Program-made: the position numbers and the translations under genes
Origin: Ceratothoa steindachneri
Taxonomy: Eukaryota; Arthropoda; Malacostraca; Isopoda; Cymothoidae
Direction: 5' to 3'
Assembly: GCA_963969495.1 (NCBI GenBank)
Contig: OZ018317.1
Location: 223,212,235-223,276,234 of the forward strand
Length of the DNA: 64,000 nucleotides
Part shown: one piece after another, positions 49,301 through 55,300 of the stretch
Position numbering within the stretch: the first letter of the stretch is position 1
Layout: each line of letters begins with the position of its first letter
Notes under the pieces: model-generated
Told to the model about the DNA's origin: nothing
What the model saw: the letters and a program-made list of their open reading frames with translations, nothing else
Databases searched by the model: none

Positions 49301-52300
49301 CTATCAACCTCTGCTCCGGATCTATTACAATACCAATGTCTTTCAGAAACTTATAACTTAACATATCATACTTCTTATTCGCACCATCTACCACACAAAA
49401 CTCATCCTCTCATTTAAACAGTGCTAACTACCACTCTCTCCTTAATCTGGCAATAATTGGCACCTCTTTCTTTCCCAAACTACAGCCACTTCCATAAGTT
49501 CCTTTAACATTCATGCCTTTAAATGCTTCTCAAAATACCGCATTCACCTGACCAGTATCTATCACTCTCCAGATTTAACTATCACACACATACATTTATT
49601 CTCTCTCTCACTCCAATACACTCCATGTCTCAAGAAGCTCTTTCACTGACATTCATCACACTCAATACTCACACACCAGAGGGTTCCATAGGGAGGACCT
49701 TCACTTCTCAGTTTTCCTGCTTTGTATTTTCTCCAGCAGTCACAGGATTCATTATTTCATTTCCCTGACTTATTGTTTTCCAATCTTCTTACATTTTGAC
49801 AGAACCTTGTCAGGAAACCCACTACACCACACTTCTCACACATACTCCTCATGCTAACACATATTCTCGCATATCCCATCTGTCCACAGTTTCCACATAC
49901 TCCATGCACACTTACACTCACTATTCCACCTTCAGCGCAGTTACAAGCAAAATGGCCCATCTTCCAAAACTAGGAGCACTGGATCATTCGGGCATTCTGG
50001 AAATTCTTGATAAGGTGACCTGCTTGACCATAGCCCAAAACCAAACAGGTCCTTGATACTAGGCAACACTCTGTTCCCAAATGGCCAACCTTACTACACT
50101 CCCAACACCTCACTTGTTGATTCATCTGTCCATCCACTTCACCTAGATTCCAAGATCTGGTGTGGTCACGTTTTGATCGTAGATCTACTTCAGAGGCTGG
50201 TCACGGACAAATGGAAGGGACTTGCCACTGAACCAATCAACCACAAACAACCGTAATGGAGCAGTGCGGAGGATCTATAAATCATGGGAAAACCAAGAGG
50301 AGTGGAACCCCGGTGCTCTTCCAGAGTGGTGCACCCTGGGCAGCAGCACACTGCTGGCATCTGCCAGTTTTTTCTTTAAAGGGGTTCAGTAACCCAGCAA
50401 TTGAATCCCACCCAAGTACTCTTAGCCAGGGATATTGAAACAAACCCAGGTCCCTACACTTGCCCCATCTGCAATTTGCACATCACAGCCAAATGTGCCA
50501 GAGGTGGATCAGTTCACTGCAACTCATGTCTTCTATGCCAAAACATACACAACAACAACACCCAACAGGAGCAAACACCACGCACCCAATCAAACACCAA
50601 TCCACCAACACCACCTCCACCTCCTCACACCCCACCTCTCCCCCAACATACTACACAACCAACATTTGCTTCTAACATTCCTTTACCTTCTCACACACAA
50701 GCACCAACCAACATAACACACAACCAACACCTACTCATCCCTCTACACCCCCTCCTACTAACACACCTCAAAACAACCACCAAAAAGAAAGAAATATGTC
50801 ATACAGAAACAACTGCCGCAACATTAACATTCTCCAACTTAACATAGATGGCATCCAAAACAAGCACATGGAACTCAAACACCTCCTATATAAATCTAAG
50901 ACCCACATTGCCATAATACAAGAAACCAAACTACAGCACAAACACAAAACTCCAAACATTCCAAACTTCACTGCCATTAGACAACATGGTGCGGGTGGTG
51001 ACCTCATCACTTATATACACCACAGTATTTTCTACATATAAAAAACACAACATATCAAAACACTTACACAAGCAGACAGACACACAGAACTACAAGCATT
51101 TCAAATCAAAACTGGACAAACTAAACAAATTACACTCATAAACACATACATTACACCAGAACACTCATCAAGTATACCAGCAAGAACTTTCTCATCAACT
51201 CATTCTTGTCATTTATCTCACCATGGCCAAACTTCTTCCTTGCTAAAGTCTTGAGCCTCTGAGCATAAAAATCAATTCTTTCATTCTTCTCCATTTTTGC
51301 TTCTTCAAACTCATTCACCTTCTGATATTTCAAAAGCTTTCATACTCTTCACCTGATTTAAAAGATGCTCATTCATCAGCTCATACCTTTGCTGATCTAC
51401 ACTTATAAAAATCACATAATCTATCTTCCAAAAATTCACCTTTCATCCAGAAATGACTATTCTCTCCCAACTTTTCCCGACAATAACTTTCATATTCCTT
51501 AAAAAATTCCTTAGCATCCTTTGGCCTATAAACACTAAATGTACTCACCTTCAGGACCTCTCTTATTAAAACTTCTGTGCACTTCCACCTCATTTCCACT
51601 TTAACTCTTCACTTTCCTTCTCGCACTAAGATTCATCACTTCTATTAATACTAGAGTAAAGGAATCATTTGTACTTGTCTGTCTGTCGTTTCTTAGAGGT
51701 CTTCTTTACCCTTTTACTGACCCTTAGCTTATCCATATCTGACATTACGACTTTTTCTAATCTTTCCTTCTTCCTGAATCCTCATGCTACTGGAGTTGAG
51801 GCCACTTCACACCAATATTCCCAACCTCGCCCAGTTCTCTAATTTTTTTTTTATACACTGCCTGGCTAAAATAAAGGTCATTCAGTTAATAATTATTTAA
51901 TAAGCTATTGGACCTCTTCTCGATAGAATTACAGCTCTCATCCTGTCTGGCATTAATTCTACAAGATTTTGCATCTTCTGAAGCTTCAATTTCAGCCACA
52001 ATTCTAGCAGCCGTAGACCCAAATTGTTCAATGATGATGGAAGAGGCGATGAGGCACGCAGGTCCCTCTCAAGCTCATCCCATAAATTCTCTATGGGATT
52101 TAAATCTGGGGACTGTGGTGGCCACTCAATATGCCAAAATGATCCCTCATGCTGGGTGAACCAAATACTTGCGGGACTTCATCTTGTTGCTGCAGATGGT
52201 TGCAGATCCATGTCCAGGCCAGGTAAAACAGCCCCAGACCATCACACTACCTCCAAATGCCTGCAAAGAGGGGATGATGCATGATGGATTCAATGCTTCA

Positions 52301-55300
52301 TGAGGTTCTCATCATAAATGCATCACTCTGAAAGAGGGTAAACCTAGATTAATCGGCCACATGACACATTTCCAATCCTCTAAACTCCAGTTTTTATGTT
52401 CTTTGGCAAACTGAAGTAGTTGTTTTTTCAATTTGTTGAAGGCATGAGTGACTTCCTGATTGAGGCGCAGCTGCGTACATGCAATTTTTTTCAGTTCACA
52501 ATGCATAGTTCTTGTTGAAATCGTTTTTGGACCTTCACAGAATATGCTGGTTAACTGCTGCATCAAGCAAAGCTGATTTTTCTTGACCAAACGGTTCAAG
52601 GAGCGCCTGTCTTTTTCATCAAGAATTTGATGTCTACAACATTTGCTACAAGATGAACCGGCTTCACTATCTTGTTTCCAGTGTGCAATTGTTCTCTGTA
52701 TAGTCCTCATGCCTATACCTGTTGCCGTAATGTCTTTTCCACACATCTTCATTCGTGCAGCTCCAGTAAAAATTAGGACAGTTATAACATCTACACCAGG
52801 TGGTTGCTACCTCAGAGACACTACTGAATGTTGCCATTATAGGTTTACTTTAAACTCAAGGATTCTGAAACAAATTAGTGACAAAAAACATATATGTATT
52901 AAAACTCAGTGAATGACATTTATTTTGGCCAGGCAGTGTATTCCCCACCACCAAATGCAATTGCTAACCAGAGTAAATACTAAATATACGAAAGTACAAC
53001 TGAAGTAAATAGCAATCAACAAAGAATTCAACGTACACATAAAAGGTCTTTCAACAAGGATGCTCGAGCTTTGTCAGGCGATAGTGGACATGTTGTTAAA
53101 GCGACATCTGGCAACCTCACTGTGAACTGTTCAGTAGTACTTGGCGAGTCACGATGGAAGGTTATAGTGTTGAACAGCGTGTGCAAACCACCAAATGTTA
53201 TTATCAAAATCAGTGCTCCGTTCAACAAACGTTCCACGCATTACGTGATTTCTATCATGGCCACAATTGTCCTGCCGAGTCCACTGTTTGACACTTGGTT
53301 ACCAAATTTGAGGCAAAAGGGTCGATCAACAATTAGCCAATACCCATACATTGCCGAAACGCAAGGTCTGCTGAAAACATCGCTGCCATAAATGAGAGTG
53401 TACAGGAAAATCTGAGGCAGTCAATTTCTCGTCATTCACAAGAACTTGGCCTTTCTGCAACTTCAGTTTGGCAAATTATGCGTAGGGACTTGGGTCTGCA
53501 CCCATACAAAATTCAAATTACTCAGGAACTTAAGGTAAATGACCATAGACAACACCGTGTGTTCGCTGATTGGGCTCTAGAGCAGTTGGAAGTTGCCCCA
53601 AATTTCCCCCCCCAAAATCATCTTCAGCGATGAGGCCCATTTTTTGGATGAATGGATTTGTGAACAAGCAAAATTGTCAGATTTGGGATGAAAACAATCC
53701 ACATGAGATACACCAGCACCGATTGTATCCCAACAAAGTCACTGTTTGGTGCAGATTTTTGTCTAACAGAATCATCGGTCTGTATTTTTTTGAGAATGAA
53801 GATGAGATTGCTATAACCGTCAACAGCAAGACCTACAGATCGATGATAAGCAACTTCTTGTGGCCTCAACTGGATTATATGCCTAATATGGATAATGACG
53901 ACATGCAGTTCCAACAGGATGGCGCTATATGCCACACTGCGCACGCCACAAGAGACATTTTGCAACAGCGATTTCAGGGCAGGCTCATCTCGCACTGCGG
54001 CGCCATCAACTGGCCACTGAGATCATGCAATTTAACGCCATTAGACTACTTTCTTTATGGCTACTTTAAATCACAGGTCTATGCAAATAATGCACAAACA
54101 GTTGATGTCCTCAAAGTCAACATAATGAACACCATCCAGCAAATTCAGCCAGAATTATGTGACAAAGTCATCGAAAATTGGGCCTCCTGAATACGTTTCA
54201 CCAAGCGAAGCCGCGGCGGACATTTGAACGATGTCATATTTCACACTTAATGCCATAAAATGTACTTTCAAATTTAAGATTAATTGAGTGCATATATCAC
54301 ACACAACTTGTTTTATTTAAAATTAAAAATTGAGCAACTTATTGAAAGACCCTTTATATAATAAATATATATTAATACAAAAACACTATAATTGTTTATA
54401 ATACAGCACCAATTATGTGTGCTCTCTCTCTTTCTAACAAGCATGGCTACCACAAAACTCTTAATGGAGCTGGCTCATTACACATATGGTTTTTAAGTAG
54501 CCCAGGGGCATTTTCTTGTGTTTGGGGGCAGTCACCTTGCTTTCCTTGAGTATGGAGCAGGGAAAAAAAGGAAGAAGTCATGCCCCCCCCCCCCCCTACT
54601 CATCCAATGCACTGGTGAATTGGAGCTCCACATTTCACACCATTTTTCTTTTCCACACTGCAAGATGAGGGAAACAGGACTTAAGGAGCTGAAAAGGGAG
54701 AACAAAAATTACTCTTTGCTCATTTCTGCATGGTGTTACTTATCCCCCCTCCCTCATTTATATATACAATGCTCTCATACATGGCTTTCTCTTCAAGCTC
54801 TGCTTTGTTCAGGCATAAATCGGCCTTTACTGCTTATTTCACAAAAAAAAAAATTATTCTAACTATCCCAAGGGAGAAAGGAAAAATTACTCTTCTGCAA
54901 AAACAGGGATTTGACACTGCTTCCAGGTAGCTTAGTCCTCCATGCTTCACCGAAACCTGAAACAGGAGGTGGCCATAGGTTAGTTAAAAGAATAGAAAAC
55001 AAAATTAACACAATATATTGTTGTCCAGAACTACTATATATGCTGGATGCATAATTGTGACATGGGGCGTGTCTTGCTGGAAAATCACATTCATTTCAGG
55101 CATTTCTTGAGAGTTCTCAGTCTGAGTGCAGCTTGTAATCTCTCAGAACAGTTTTATTGTTGGTACTAAGCACTCTTGATTCAACTGCTGCCCTGCCTCC
55201 TGCAGACATGAAAACATTTTGACTGTAACATACAGCATACTGATACTAGGATTTGATACATTTCAATAGCATAACCATTTAGATATTACAAAAATGTTAT

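Noticed and set aside
51908..52284. Plus-strand frames in the Tc1 element
   Set aside because: Antisense of the transposase C-terminal part read on the minus strand.
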